Part shown: one piece after another, positions 7,731 through 15,484 of the stretch
Layout: each line of letters opens with the position of its first letter
How positions within the stretch are numbered: the stretch's first letter is position 1
Source of the DNA: Enterococcus nangangensis
Lineage (GTDB): Bacteria; Bacillota; Bacilli; Lactobacillales; Enterococcaceae
Length of the DNA: 34,595 nt
Direction: 5' to 3'
Assembly: GCF_005405245.1 (NCBI RefSeq)
Contig: NZ_BJDR01000022.1
Span: 1 to 34,595, forward strand
Position numbers and translations under genes: made by a program
Notes under the pieces: model-generated
The model's input: the letters and a program-made list of their open reading frames with translations, nothing else
Told to the model about the DNA's origin: nothing
Databases searched by the model: none

Positions 7731-7904
7731 CTTTAACGCTGAAAAAATGAGAAGTTGATTAAAGGTAGGATAAAAAAAGTGTGATGCCAATCGTACCCAA
7801 AAATTTAGCTAGTAGTGAGTCTGATAAACATTTATACTAAAAAAATAAAATAGTTTGTAATCTTTTACAGTCTAAAACGTTTATTTGTTAAAGGGAGGGA
7901 GCGT
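7731..7904. other. Gap between divergent genes, no gene seen
   Basis: Together with the promoter above, this makes a gap of about 260 bases between the rhodanese-like gene and the sigma factor gene. I see no open frame with a ribosome binding site and no clear terminator. The stretch 7810-7885 is very AT-rich and should hold the promoter of the sigma gene, but I cannot point to convincing -35 and -10 boxes. Confidence 0.4.
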
Positions 7905-8396
7905 ATGGGTAATTCTCAGTTGGAACAATTGTATTTACAATATGCAGAAGAACTTTTTTTGTATGCGCTCTCCTTTACGCGCAATCGCCACGATGCAGAA
8001 AATTTGGTAAGTGATGCTTTCTTTCAGCTCGCTTTGCAAAAAGAATTTCCTAAAAAGAGTAAATTTTGGCTTTTTAGAGTGGTAAAAAATCGTTATATTG
8101 ATCAACAACGGCAACAAAAACGGTGGGGCTTTTTGGCTTTGGAAGGATTTTTTTTGAAAGGAAGGAATCAGACAGAAGAAGATTTTTTTCAGCAGGAAAG
8201 TTATCGTCAGCTCGATCAAGCGATTCAACACTTAGAACCGCCTTACAAAGAAATTGTAGTCTGTTATTATTTTTGTAATTGGTCCACGCAAGAAATTGCG
8301 ACATTCTTACAGCTTTCAACGAATCAAGTGCGGGTGGATTTATATCGTGCTCGCCAACAACTCAAGGAGGTTTTGACCCATGACGGAAAATATTAA
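7905..8396 (+). CDS. ECF-type RNA polymerase sigma factor
   Basis: A 163-residue sigma-70 family protein with only regions 2 and 4, as in extracytoplasmic-function sigma factors. Region 2 is EELFLYALSFTRNRHDAENLVSDAFFQLAL followed by KFWLFRVVKNRYIDQQRQQKR; region 4 is LEPPYKEIVVCYYFCNWSTQEIATFLQLSTNQVRVDLYRARQQLKEVL. It would direct RNA polymerase to stress promoters when released by the membrane protein encoded next, with which it overlaps by 17 bases. The start has GGGAGGGAGC upstream. Target promoters are unknown. Confidence 0.9.
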   Translation: MGNSQLEQLYLQYAEELFLYALSFTRNRHDAENLVSDAFFQLALQKEFPKKSKFWLFRVVKNRYIDQQRQQKRWGFLALEGFFLKGRNQTEEDFFQQESYRQLDQAIQHLEPPYKEIVVCYYFCNWSTQEIATFLQLSTNQVRVDLYRARQQLKEVLTHDGKY

Positions 8397-9564
8397 AGAA
8401 TTATTATTAAAATACCAAGAAGGGGCGGCAACTTCTGCTGAAAAGAAAATAGTGGAAGAAAAATTGGCGACGTTAAATCTCCTGCAGGAATTGCAAGAAG
8501 GCCAAGTGATGCAGGCTAAGCCACAGTTAAAAGATCGTTTTAATCCCCAAAAAGTAAAACGACAAGTAAATGCCAAATTTTTTAAAGTGACGTTACTCCT
8601 TTTTATCTTTGCTGGGCTAGTTTTAGCGATGCTACATGTCGTGGTGCCGACTATTGTAGATCAATTTTATTATAATCCAATGACTAAAGCTAAAGAGGCG
8701 CCAGTCGCCGAGTACAACTTGGTAGCTACTACTTATACTGAGCTGACAAATCCCTTATTACGGGTCCAAGAAATTCAAATAGATCCGCTGGGGATGGGCC
8801 GCTATACGGTAACAACACGCTATCAAACGACGATGAATATCGGGGAGGCGAGTCCTCTGACTTGTAGCTATCAATTGGTACGAGGAAAAGTCAGCGCAAC
8901 ATCCCACCCGTCCAATAACGTGCCGAACTTCACAGCATTAATACCCGCAAAAGCCAATGGCGATTATGAGTCAGCGTATCAAGCCACTTTAGTAAAATTA
9001 AACGCGCTACCTGAAGCTAGTGAGGTAGTTGGCAGTTTAACGTTTAGACAACCGCTTACCGTTAGTCAGCTCTTCCAATTTTTACAAGTTGAAAAATTAC
9101 CAGAAGCTGCAGACTACCAGCTAGCGTGGTTACAAGTAGATACGGGTTCAGCAGATTCGTTTGGTTTTTCGTGGAATGAAGGGGAATATGCTGCTGGCGA
9201 TTTATTACGAAATGTTGGTAATAAATATTTTACTGACTTAAATCAGCAATATCCATGGCTTTTTCCAGCAACTTACCGCCAATACTCTTTCACCGATATG
9301 CCACAACTGTTTAGCCAACACTTTACTTCCTCATTGGCTTATTTAACAGATCACCAGAAAATTATTTTTTCCCTACCTGTGAGTGAACAGTCAACAAATT
9401 TTGCTGCTGCTTTAGATTATGTGCAAGAAAATGGCGTGAAAATTTCGGGTATTTATCTTGCCGGCACTGCCAAAAAATTTACGCTCTTGGCACAACAAGC
9501 GGAGGTAGGAGCTGTTAATGTATTGGGTAGCTCCCTATATAGCGCTAAATATCAAAATGATTAA
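8380..9564 (+). CDS. Membrane anti-sigma factor (sigma-factor regulator family)
   Basis: The 394-residue product has a cytoplasmic N-terminus (1-66; IKELLLKYQEGAATSAEKKIVEEKLA), one transmembrane helix at about 67-90 and a large extracellular part. This matches the Sigma_reg_N/Sigma_reg_C type of regulator found beside ECF sigma factors in Firmicutes. The N-terminal segment probably holds the sigma factor at the membrane; the outer domain (EYNLVATTYTELTNPLL..., later FGFSWNEGEYAAGDL) would receive the signal. The gene starts inside the 3' end of the sigma gene with its own AAGGAGG site, so translation is coupled. No zinc-binding HxxxCxxC motif is present. The signal is unknown. Confidence 0.82.
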   Translation: MTENIKELLLKYQEGAATSAEKKIVEEKLATLNLLQELQEGQVMQAKPQLKDRFNPQKVKRQVNAKFFKVTLLLFIFAGLVLAMLHVVVPTIVDQFYYNPMTKAKEAPVAEYNLVATTYTELTNPLLRVQEIQIDPLGMGRYTVTTRYQTTMNIGEASPLTCSYQLVRGKVSATSHPSNNVPNFTALIPAKANGDYESAYQATLVKLNALPEASEVVGSLTFRQPLTVSQLFQFLQVEKLPEAADYQLAWLQVDTGSADSFGFSWNEGEYAAGDLLRNVGNKYFTDLNQQYPWLFPATYRQYSFTDMPQLFSQHFTSSLAYLTDHQKIIFSLPVSEQSTNFAAALDYVQENGVKISGIYLAGTAKKFTLLAQQAEVGAVNVLGSSLYSAKYQND

Positions 9565-9587
9565 GTGGACTGATTTGTAGGAAAACA

Positions 9588-9617
9588 TTGTCTCGTTGAC
9601 TTTAGTCATGCTATAAT
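9588..9617 (+). promoter_or_regulatory. Promoter of the ABC-F leader
   Basis: TTGTCT (9588-9593) and TATAAT (9612-9617) are separated by 18 bases, and TGC immediately before the -10 makes it an extended -10 promoter. Transcription would start near 9624, giving a leader of about 215 bases before the ABC-F start codon. Confidence 0.8.
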
Positions 9618-9651
9618 TACAAGTAAAGAGATTAAGACAGGAGGGAAGAAG

Positions 9652-9678
9652 ATGACAGCAGCGATGAAATTGTGGTAA
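9652..9678 (+). CDS. 8-residue leader peptide MTAAMKLW controlling the ABC-F gene
   Basis: A minimal reading frame with an excellent AGGAGG site (9639-9644) 7 bases before its ATG encodes MTAAMKLW and then TAA. It resembles known macrolide-arrest leader peptides recalled from memory: MTASMRL... before mef genes and MTHSMRL... before ermD. It lies directly upstream of alternative hairpins, a terminator and an ABC-F gene. The expected role is drug-dependent stalling of the ribosome on this peptide, which changes the folding of the RNA downstream. In the known arrest motif a basic residue follows the leucine; here it is tryptophan, so the drug specificity may differ. Confidence 0.8.
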   Translation: MTAAMKLW

Positions 9679-9680
9679 GA

Positions 9681-9832
9681 ACTTTTGAACTGAAGGAAAA
9701 ACTCAATTCAAAAGTCTAGGTCAAAACAATTTCACGGGAGTAGTGTCTACTTTTTTCCAAAAGTTTAGTGAAGGACCAAGGCCTTTTTGTGCACTGGTCC
9801 TTTTTTGCTGCTTTCTCGCCTAGACGAGAAAG
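9681..9832 (+). promoter_or_regulatory. Attenuator RNA: alternative hairpins, terminator and SD-sequestering stem
   Basis: In order: hairpin A, ACTTTTGAA (9681-9689) with TTCAAAAGT (9707-9715), extended by TGA/TCA. Then a second copy of CAAAAGT (9758-9764) that can pair with the same left arm, or locally with ACTTTT (9749-9754). Then an intrinsic terminator, AAGGACCA (9771-9778) with TGGTCCTT (9795-9802) followed by T4. Finally a perfect 8-bp stem, CTTTCTCG (9811-9818) with CGAGAAAG (9825-9832), which buries the Shine-Dalgarno GAGAAAGG of the ABC-F gene. Competing pairings placed right after a tiny reading frame are the mark of ribosome-mediated attenuation. The pairings are seen; the switching order is inferred. 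Confidence 0.78.
9771..9806 (+). terminator. Regulated intrinsic terminator inside the ABC-F leader
   Basis: An 8-bp stem AAGGACCA/TGGTCCTT with a 16-base loop and a run of T residues lies about 35 bases before the ABC-F start codon. It ends transcription by default if no antiterminator forms. Confidence 0.75.
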
Positions 9833-9839
9833 GAAAAAT

Positions 9840-11309
9840 ATGGAAACATTAACGTTACAATTAACCAATATTCAACAAAATTTTGGCGCGGAGGAATTAT
9901 TAACTATTCCTACTTTAACCGTCTACCAAGGGGAACGCATCGGGATTGTGGGCGCCAACGGTACTGGCAAGACGACGCTATTAAAAATTATTCAAGGAGA
10001 ATTGACTCCTAATCACGGGACGGTAAAACGCGCTACTAACTTTAACTATTATCGACAAGTAGAGCAATTGCAAAAGGACTCCTCCTTTGAAGACATGGAT
10101 TGGGAACTTTTACAACGGCTTGCTGTTCCTAAAATAGTACATGGTGCTTTAAGTGGTGGGGAACAAGCTAAGGTACGCTTGGCTGCAGTGTTGGCTACTT
10201 ATCCTGATGGCTTATTACTGGATGAGCCCACGACGCATTTGGATCAACAAAGTGTGCAAACCATTGTCGAAGAATTGCAATATTATTACGGTACCTTGCT
10301 TTTTGTCAGTCATGATCGTTTCTTTTTAGACCAATTAGCTACTAAAATTTGGGAGGTTGCTGACGGTACGGTTACCGAGTATTCCGGCAACTTTACCGCT
10401 TATCAAGAGCAAAAAAAGCTAGCCCGCTTAGCACAAGTTCGCGACGTACAACAATATCAAAATGAGAAGCGGCGTTTAGAACAAGCGATTCAGCAAAAGA
10501 AAATGCAGGCGCAAAAAAGTGCGCAAGTAGCAAAGAAAAAGCGTCAGCAAAATATTCGCCCTGATCGCTTAGCTTCTTCCAAGCAAAAAGATACGGTGGA
10601 AAAAAATTTGCATAAGACCGCAGCGGCCTTAACTAGTCGCTTAGAGCAACTAACGGTGACCGCACCGGTAGTCAAGGAGCGGCCGATTATTTTTCCTAAA
10701 GTACCAGAACTGACCTTGCATAATAAGTTTCCCATTCGGGGTGAAAATTTTACCTTAAAAAAAGGGCAACGCGTCTTACTGGCAAATTGTGATTTCCAAT
10801 TTTTATTAGGGAAAAAAATCGCTATCGTCGGGGCGAATGGTGCTGGAAAAACTTCTTTGTTGCAAAGCATTCTTCAAGAAGACCCCGGTATTGTTGTAGC
10901 CCAAAAGGTCGTCTTTGGCACTTACCAACAACTGGCTTATCAAATGACCAGTCCCTTGGCGCTTTTACCTTACCTACTCCAACAAACGCAACAAACGGAA
11001 ACTTTTCTTCGCAGTATTTTGCACAATCTAGGTTTTTCTGTCAATGACCTGACTAAATCAGTAGAAAGTTTAAGTGGTGGTGAGGCCACACGCCTACAAA
11101 TCGCTTTACTTTTTGTCCGACCCACCAATGTTTTACTGTTGGATGAGCCGACTAATTTTATTGATTTAAACACGATGGCTGCTTTGGAAAAGTTAATACG
11201 CGCTTATCCAGGCACTGTCCTTTTTACTACCCACGATACTTATTTTGTTAAAGAAGTGGCAGATGAAGTGTATCAATTAGCTGACGGGAAGCTTACTTAT
11301 CAAAAATAA
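9840..11309 (+). CDS. ABC-F ribosome-protection protein, Msr(C)/Vga-like
   Basis: The 489-residue protein has two ATP-binding cassettes and no membrane segment, as in ABC-F antibiotic-resistance proteins that dislodge drugs from the ribosome. The first cassette has Walker A GANGTGKT (38-45), LSGGEQAKVRLAA and Walker B LLLDEPTTHLD; the second has GANGAGKTS, LSGGEATRLQIALLF and LLLDEPTNFID. The charged linker between them (about 180-290, KKMQAQKSAQVAKKKRQQNIRPDRLASSK) is the domain that reaches the ribosome. The HNKFPIRGENFTLKKGQ stretch and overall pattern recall Enterococcus Msr(C). The ATG at 9840 is used because GAGAAAGG precedes it; the open frame to 9768 passes through the terminator hairpin. 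Likely substrates are macrolides, streptogramins or related drugs, not decided here. Confidence 0.88.
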   Translation: METLTLQLTNIQQNFGAEELLTIPTLTVYQGERIGIVGANGTGKTTLLKIIQGELTPNHGTVKRATNFNYYRQVEQLQKDSSFEDMDWELLQRLAVPKIVHGALSGGEQAKVRLAAVLATYPDGLLLDEPTTHLDQQSVQTIVEELQYYYGTLLFVSHDRFFLDQLATKIWEVADGTVTEYSGNFTAYQEQKKLARLAQVRDVQQYQNEKRRLEQAIQQKKMQAQKSAQVAKKKRQQNIRPDRLASSKQKDTVEKNLHKTAAALTSRLEQLTVTAPVVKERPIIFPKVPELTLHNKFPIRGENFTLKKGQRVLLANCDFQFLLGKKIAIVGANGAGKTSLLQSILQEDPGIVVAQKVVFGTYQQLAYQMTSPLALLPYLLQQTQQTETFLRSILHNLGFSVNDLTKSVESLSGGEATRLQIALLFVRPTNVLLLDEPTNFIDLNTMAALEKLIRAYPGTVLFTTHDTYFVKEVADEVYQLADGKLTYQK

Positions 11310-11315
11310 ATGAAT

Positions 11316-11363
11316 GAAGCTGATCAATTTTTTGCTGAGAAGCAAAGAATGGTCAGCTTTTTT
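11316..11363 (+). terminator. Intrinsic terminator after the ABC-F gene
   Basis: AAGCTGATCA pairs with TGGTCAGCTT (one mismatch), followed by T6, directly after the stop codon of the ABC-F gene. Confidence 0.8.
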
Positions 11364-11445
11364 GGCGCGTTGTTAGGCAAGGTGCAATTCCTTGTAAGTT
11401 TTTTCAGGCGAGCATACAATGAGGAGGTGAAGGGGTGAAGTTTCC

Positions 11446-12240
11446 ATGACTTTTCAATTGTCAGAACCAAAATTAGAGGGGCTGGCCATACGCGTCCAAG
11501 ACTTGGAAGCCATGATTGCTTTTTATCAAAAGTTACCAGGATTTTATAAATTAACGGAAGAAAATAATTTAGCTTACTTTGGCGGTGCCAAAGAGGGCGA
11601 TGCTTTTTTAATTTTGGAAGATACGCCATTTGGGGCACAAGAAGCTGGGGGCGTGAAAAAATTGGCGCGCTTTTCTTTGAGTGTGCCTGATTTAACGCAG
11701 CTGAAGTATGTTAAAAATCATTTAAGCAAACAAGGTGTGAAGATTTTACAGGAGGAGTGGTCTGTCGGGCAAGGGGCTTTTACCATCGCTGACCCGGAAG
11801 AAAACTACCTCACTTTTTTTGTAGATCATCGTCTGCCAGCTGATGATTTACATCCAGCAGCAGTCCAGTTTCAGTTGCAGCAAATACATCTTAATGTGGC
11901 AGATGAAAAAGCTAGCCAAACTTTTTTTGAACATTTAGGTTTGGTGGCAAAAGCCGAAGAAGAAAAATTTTTTCAACTAGATAAAAGGGAATGGATTGGT
12001 TTTCATCAGTATCCGGTGCAATGGCACTGTGGCAAAAATCGTGACTTGGAAGTTTTAGGTTTAGACTTTTTAAATTTTTCTTTACCTAGTCAAGAGGAAT
12101 TAGTAAAATTAAGTGAACATTTACAACAATTAAAGATTGATTTTTATCGCGATAAAAAATTATCCATCTTGACGATTTTTGATCCTAACGGGGTGGAATG
12201 GTGGTTTACGAGTCGTCACCATGAAGGAACACGGGTGTAA
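11446..12240 (+). CDS. Two-domain VOC (glyoxalase/extradiol dioxygenase fold) protein
   Basis: The 264-residue product holds two tandem vicinal-oxygen-chelate modules. The first covers about 1-130 (GLAIRVQDLEAMIAFYQKLPGFYKL, then EENYLTFFVDH) and the second about 140-264 (IHLNVADEKASQTFFEHLGLVAKAEEE, ending DPNGVEWWF). This is the CatE/YfiE-like arrangement of Firmicutes, usually annotated as glyoxalase family or dioxygenase. Whether it binds metal and what it acts on cannot be told. Its upstream region has GAGGAGGTGA about 15 bases before the ATG and GGGGTGAAG closer. It runs straight into the serine hydrolase gene with a one-base gap, so the two are an operon. Confidence 0.8.
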   Translation: MTFQLSEPKLEGLAIRVQDLEAMIAFYQKLPGFYKLTEENNLAYFGGAKEGDAFLILEDTPFGAQEAGGVKKLARFSLSVPDLTQLKYVKNHLSKQGVKILQEEWSVGQGAFTIADPEENYLTFFVDHRLPADDLHPAAVQFQLQQIHLNVADEKASQTFFEHLGLVAKAEEEKFFQLDKREWIGFHQYPVQWHCGKNRDLEVLGLDFLNFSLPSQEELVKLSEHLQQLKIDFYRDKKLSILTIFDPNGVEWWFTSRHHEGTRV

Positions 12241-12241
12241 A

Positions 12242-13231
12242 ATGAAAGCAGAAGTTTTAAATTTTTTAACTGCAGCCTGTCGAGCCGGCACTTTTCCCGG
12301 TTTTACGGTGAGCTTTTTGCAAGACAAGCAATTTTCCACGACACTTTTTGGCGCAGAAACGGTTCTTCCTAATAGAAAACCCTTAGTCGCCGACAAATGG
12401 TATGACTTGGCCTCCTTGACGAAAGCCATCGTGGCCGTAATTACTTTAAAAGTCGCGGAAGAAGGAAAGCTTTCTTTAACTGCACCGCTGGCCAGTTATT
12501 GTAGAGAAGCTAGCGCCAAAGAAATTACTGTCGGTGATTTATTGACCCATACGGCGGGGTTGACGGGTTTTATTTTGGACCGGAATCAGCTGGCAGGTGA
12601 CGTGTTAAAAGAAAAAATTTTCCAATTAACGCCGCAATGGACACCAGGCACACAAATGATTTATTCGGATCATCATTATTTGTTGTTAGGCTTTATCTTA
12701 GAAGAAGTAACCGGCAAAAGTTTAGCTAAGTTATTGACGGAAAAAATAAATCAACCACTTGGCACAGCTTTTACTTATGCTCCTGTGGCTAGTAACTGTA
12801 TTCCTACGAGTCCGCTTTTTGACGAGAAAAAAAATTGGGTATTGAACCTGCAAGGCATTCCCCATGACCCCAAAGCGCGCCAGTTAGGTGGTGTTGCCGG
12901 TCATGCAGGAATCTTTGGGCGCTTAAAAGATTTACAAAAATTGCTCCAAGCTCTATTGGGAGACTTTCTGCAGCCAACAAGTCAAAAGTTGGCTTTTACT
13001 GAGCAAACGGCAGGGTTTCATCGGAGTTTTGGTTTTAAATTGTACAAAGCGCCAACAGATGGTCGTTGGCTTTTTAGCCACACAGGCTATACAGGAACTT
13101 TTTTACTGGGAGATCCGGTAAAAAAGCAAGGGCTGATTTTTTTAAGTAATCGCGTCCATCCCCACGATGAGCGTCAAGCATACATTGAAAAAAGAGATCA
13201 GTTCATTGAACTTTATTTAAAAGATTTATAA
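12242..13231 (+). CDS. Cytoplasmic serine hydrolase of the class C beta-lactamase / DD-peptidase family
   Basis: The 329-residue protein has the three family motifs: SLTK (Ser58 nucleophile, Lys61), YSD (141-143, in place of the usual YxN) and HTG (280-282, in place of KTG). The surrounding DLASLTKAIVAV, LLTHTAGL and GGVAGHAGIFG match the PF00144 serine hydrolase/esterase group. There is no signal peptide, so it acts inside the cell, arguing against a cell-wall or antibiotic-degrading role and for an esterase or amidase. An alternative ATG at 12221 lies inside the VOC gene; the one used has AAGGA 13 bases upstream. Substrate unknown. Confidence 0.82.
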   Translation: MKAEVLNFLTAACRAGTFPGFTVSFLQDKQFSTTLFGAETVLPNRKPLVADKWYDLASLTKAIVAVITLKVAEEGKLSLTAPLASYCREASAKEITVGDLLTHTAGLTGFILDRNQLAGDVLKEKIFQLTPQWTPGTQMIYSDHHYLLLGFILEEVTGKSLAKLLTEKINQPLGTAFTYAPVASNCIPTSPLFDEKKNWVLNLQGIPHDPKARQLGGVAGHAGIFGRLKDLQKLLQALLGDFLQPTSQKLAFTEQTAGFHRSFGFKLYKAPTDGRWLFSHTGYTGTFLLGDPVKKQGLIFLSNRVHPHDERQAYIEKRDQFIELYLKDL

Positions 13232-13269
13232 TTGAACTTTATTAAAAAAGTTTTTAAAGGAGCGATTTG

Positions 13270-14244
13270 ATGGAACCATTATTTTTACAACCGGTCTTTC
13301 AAGATAAAATTTGGGGTGGCAAAAAGTTGGCGGAAGTTTTTGGTTACGATTTACCTAGCGCAAAAGTGGGGGAATGCTGGGGGATTTCTGCTCATCCTCA
13401 CGGTCCTTCAATTGTCAAAAATGGCCCGTATGCTGGTCTAACCTTAGCGGAAGTTTGGCAAAAAGCACCGAGTCTATTTGGTAATCCCCATGAAGAGGTT
13501 TTTCCTTTGTTGGTGAAAATTTTAGATGCCGAAGATGATTTATCGGTACAAGTTCATCCCGATGATGCTTATGGCAAGACCCACGCCGGTGAGCTAGGGA
13601 AGACGGAATGTTGGTACATCATTGACGCCGAACCAGGTGCCACCATTGTTTACGGTCATCACGCGAAAACGAAAGAAGAATTTGCTAAAATGGTTGCAGC
13701 CGGCGACTGGCAACATTTATTACGAAAAATCCCGGTGAAAAAAGGTGACTTTTACTATGTACCTGCCGGCACGATTCACGCTATCGGGAAAGGTATTTTA
13801 ATTTTAGAAACGCAACAATCCTCAGACACCACGTATCGTGTGTATGATTACGATCGAAAAGATGAAAAAGGGCACACGCGGGAATTGCACATCCAAGAGT
13901 CCTTAGATGTAGCTACAATTCCCCACCATGATCCCACCCTCCACATTAGCGAAAAAAATAGCGGCACTTCGCGAGTCACACAATTTGTGGATACACCTTT
14001 TTTTGCGGTGTATGAATGGCAAGTTGCCGGCTTGTTAAACTTGAAAAAAACAGCGCCCTATACTTTAGCTTCAGTAATTGCTGGTGTGGGACAATTAGAA
14101 ATCTTAAACGCCGATGGAATAGTTGCGGCGACCTACTCGTTAAATAAAGGCGACCACTTTATTTTACCCGCCGAAATTCAAAGCTGGCGTTTGGGAGGCG
14201 ATTTGAAAATTATTGCCTCAACTCCAGGAAAAAGTGTGCAGTAA
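13270..14244 (+). CDS. manA: Mannose-6-phosphate isomerase, class I
   Basis: The 324-residue enzyme interconverts mannose 6-phosphate and fructose 6-phosphate, linking mannose uptake and glycan precursor supply with glycolysis. It is the short Firmicutes form. Zinc-site motifs are visible: VQVHPDDAYGKTH and GKTECWYIIDAEPGA, then YVPAGTIHAIGKGILILE. The N-terminal LQPVFQDKIWGGKKLAEVFGYDLP is typical. The ATG at 13270 is preferred over the TTG just before it because AAAGGAG lies 7 bases upstream. It follows the serine hydrolase gene by 38 bases and ends at a terminator. Confidence 0.93.
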   Translation: MEPLFLQPVFQDKIWGGKKLAEVFGYDLPSAKVGECWGISAHPHGPSIVKNGPYAGLTLAEVWQKAPSLFGNPHEEVFPLLVKILDAEDDLSVQVHPDDAYGKTHAGELGKTECWYIIDAEPGATIVYGHHAKTKEEFAKMVAAGDWQHLLRKIPVKKGDFYYVPAGTIHAIGKGILILETQQSSDTTYRVYDYDRKDEKGHTRELHIQESLDVATIPHHDPTLHISEKNSGTSRVTQFVDTPFFAVYEWQVAGLLNLKKTAPYTLASVIAGVGQLEILNADGIVAATYSLNKGDHFILPAEIQSWRLGGDLKIIASTPGKSVQ

Positions 14245-14251
14245 AAATAGC

Positions 14252-14284
14252 AAAGAGTACGGCAGCTTGTCGTACTCTTTTTCC
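14252..14284 (+). terminator. Intrinsic terminator after manA
   Basis: AAAGAGTACG (14252-14261) pairs perfectly with CGTACTCTTT (14271-14280) around a 9-base loop and continues into more T residues. Confidence 0.88.
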
Positions 14285-14314
14285 AATTAGGAAGAATTAA
14301 AGGAGGAAAAAATA

Positions 14315-15430
14315 ATGGTGAAAGCAGCAGAAAGTTTTACTTTTCAAAGTGGAGTAACGGTAGCCAACCGGACGTTAATGGCGCCCATGACGACTAAGAT
14401 GAGTTTTTATAACGGTGTCGTCACACAAGATGAGTGCGGGTATTATCATCAACGCGCCGGTGAAGTGGGGGCGATTGTCACGGGTGCGGCTAATGTTCAA
14501 GCTGATGGAAAATGTTGGGAAGGCGAGCTGAGCGTGGAAAGCGATGCCTTGATTCCCAGTTTAAGTCAATTAGCAAGTGCCATTCACGTGGGGCAAACCA
14601 AGGCTATTTTACAAATTTTTCATGGGGGACGCCGGACTACTAAAGCCATCTTACGGGGAACCCAACCCGTTAGTGCCAGTGCTGTAGCAGCGGTGATTCC
14701 CGGTAGCGAAGTTCCACGGCCCTTAACCGCTGCCGAAATTTTAACGACGATTCAAAATTTTAAAGAAGCCACACGACGGGCAATTTTAGCGGGCTTTGAC
14801 GGCGTAGAAATTCACGGCGCCAATACGTATCTTTTGCAACAATTCTTTTCTCCCCATAGTAATCGGCGGGAAGATGAGTGGGGCGGCAGTCTAGCCAATC
14901 GTTTTCGCTTTATCGAAGCGGTGGTAGATGGTGTGTTGGCAACAGTTCAAGCCTTGAAGCCGCAAAACTTTTTAGTGGGCTATCGTTTCTCACCAGAAGA
15001 GTTAGAAACCCCCGGGATTTCTTTTGCCGATACTTTATTTTTAGTGGATCACTTAGCGGATAAAAAGCTAGACTATCTCCACGTCTCCTTGAATGATTAT
15101 CAAAAAGTTTCCCAAAGTGAAGCTTACCAAGAAAGAACCATCCTCAGCTATCTCCATGAAAAAATTGCTGGTCGTCTGCCTTTAATCGGTGTCGGCAATA
15201 TTTGGAGCAGTCAAGACGTTGCTGAAGTGTTAACGGATGCGGAATTTGCGGCGATTGGAACTGGGTTACTGTTTGATCCGCACTTTGTACGCAAAGTATT
15301 AACGCAAAATGATGAAGCAATTGCCACAACTTTACAAGAAGGCAATCGCGACATCTTACGGATTAGCGACGGTGCTTGGGGCTTTTTAACCGGCCGCAGT
15401 GCAGAGAAGTTAGAGCTCTTGCAAAAATAA
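14315..15430 (+). CDS. Old Yellow Enzyme family NADH:flavin oxidoreductase
   Basis: The 371-residue FMN enzyme reduces activated C=C bonds of enones or nitro compounds; the physiological substrate is not known. Family marks are NRTLMAPMTTKMSFYNG at the start of the barrel, ILQIFHGGRRTTK, FDGVEIHGANTYLLQQFFSPHSNRREDEWGGSLANRFRFI (substrate and flavin site) and IGVGNIWSSQDVAEVL followed by FAAIGTGLLFDPHFV near the phosphate-binding end. Its length fits the one-domain NADH-dependent OYEs of lactic acid bacteria. AAAGGAGG precedes the ATG. It is flanked by terminators on both sides, so it is probably transcribed alone. Confidence 0.92.
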   Translation: MVKAAESFTFQSGVTVANRTLMAPMTTKMSFYNGVVTQDECGYYHQRAGEVGAIVTGAANVQADGKCWEGELSVESDALIPSLSQLASAIHVGQTKAILQIFHGGRRTTKAILRGTQPVSASAVAAVIPGSEVPRPLTAAEILTTIQNFKEATRRAILAGFDGVEIHGANTYLLQQFFSPHSNRREDEWGGSLANRFRFIEAVVDGVLATVQALKPQNFLVGYRFSPEELETPGISFADTLFLVDHLADKKLDYLHVSLNDYQKVSQSEAYQERTILSYLHEKIAGRLPLIGVGNIWSSQDVAEVLTDAEFAAIGTGLLFDPHFVRKVLTQNDEAIATTLQEGNRDILRISDGAWGFLTGRSAEKLELLQK

Positions 15431-15435
15431 TTGAA

Positions 15436-15476
15436 AAAAACAGGCTCGTTCCCAATTTCGGGACGAGCCTGTTTTG
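15436..15476. terminator. Bidirectional terminator between OYE gene and gatD
   Basis: AAACAGGCTCGTTCCC pairs with GGGACGAGCCTGTTT with one unpaired base, flanked by A7 and T4. It serves the plus-strand oxidoreductase gene and the minus-strand murT-gatD pair. Confidence 0.92.
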
Positions 15477-15484
15477 ATAAGTAA

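Noticed and set aside
7900..8320. Minus-strand frames of 81 and 98 residues opposite the sigma factor gene
   Set aside because: Shadows of the coding sequence without start signals; the plus-strand protein has clear sigma domains.
9768..9839. 24-residue N-terminal extension of the ABC-F protein
   Set aside because: It passes through the terminator and SD-sequestering hairpins, has no ribosome binding site, and the family begins at the METLTLQL start.
11324..11638. 104-residue minus-strand frame
   Set aside because: Antisense to the VOC gene and its leader, low-complexity translation, no SD.
12242..13231. Beta-lactamase conferring resistance
   Set aside because: No signal peptide, and the second and third motifs are altered (YSD, HTG); a cytoplasmic esterase-like role is more likely.
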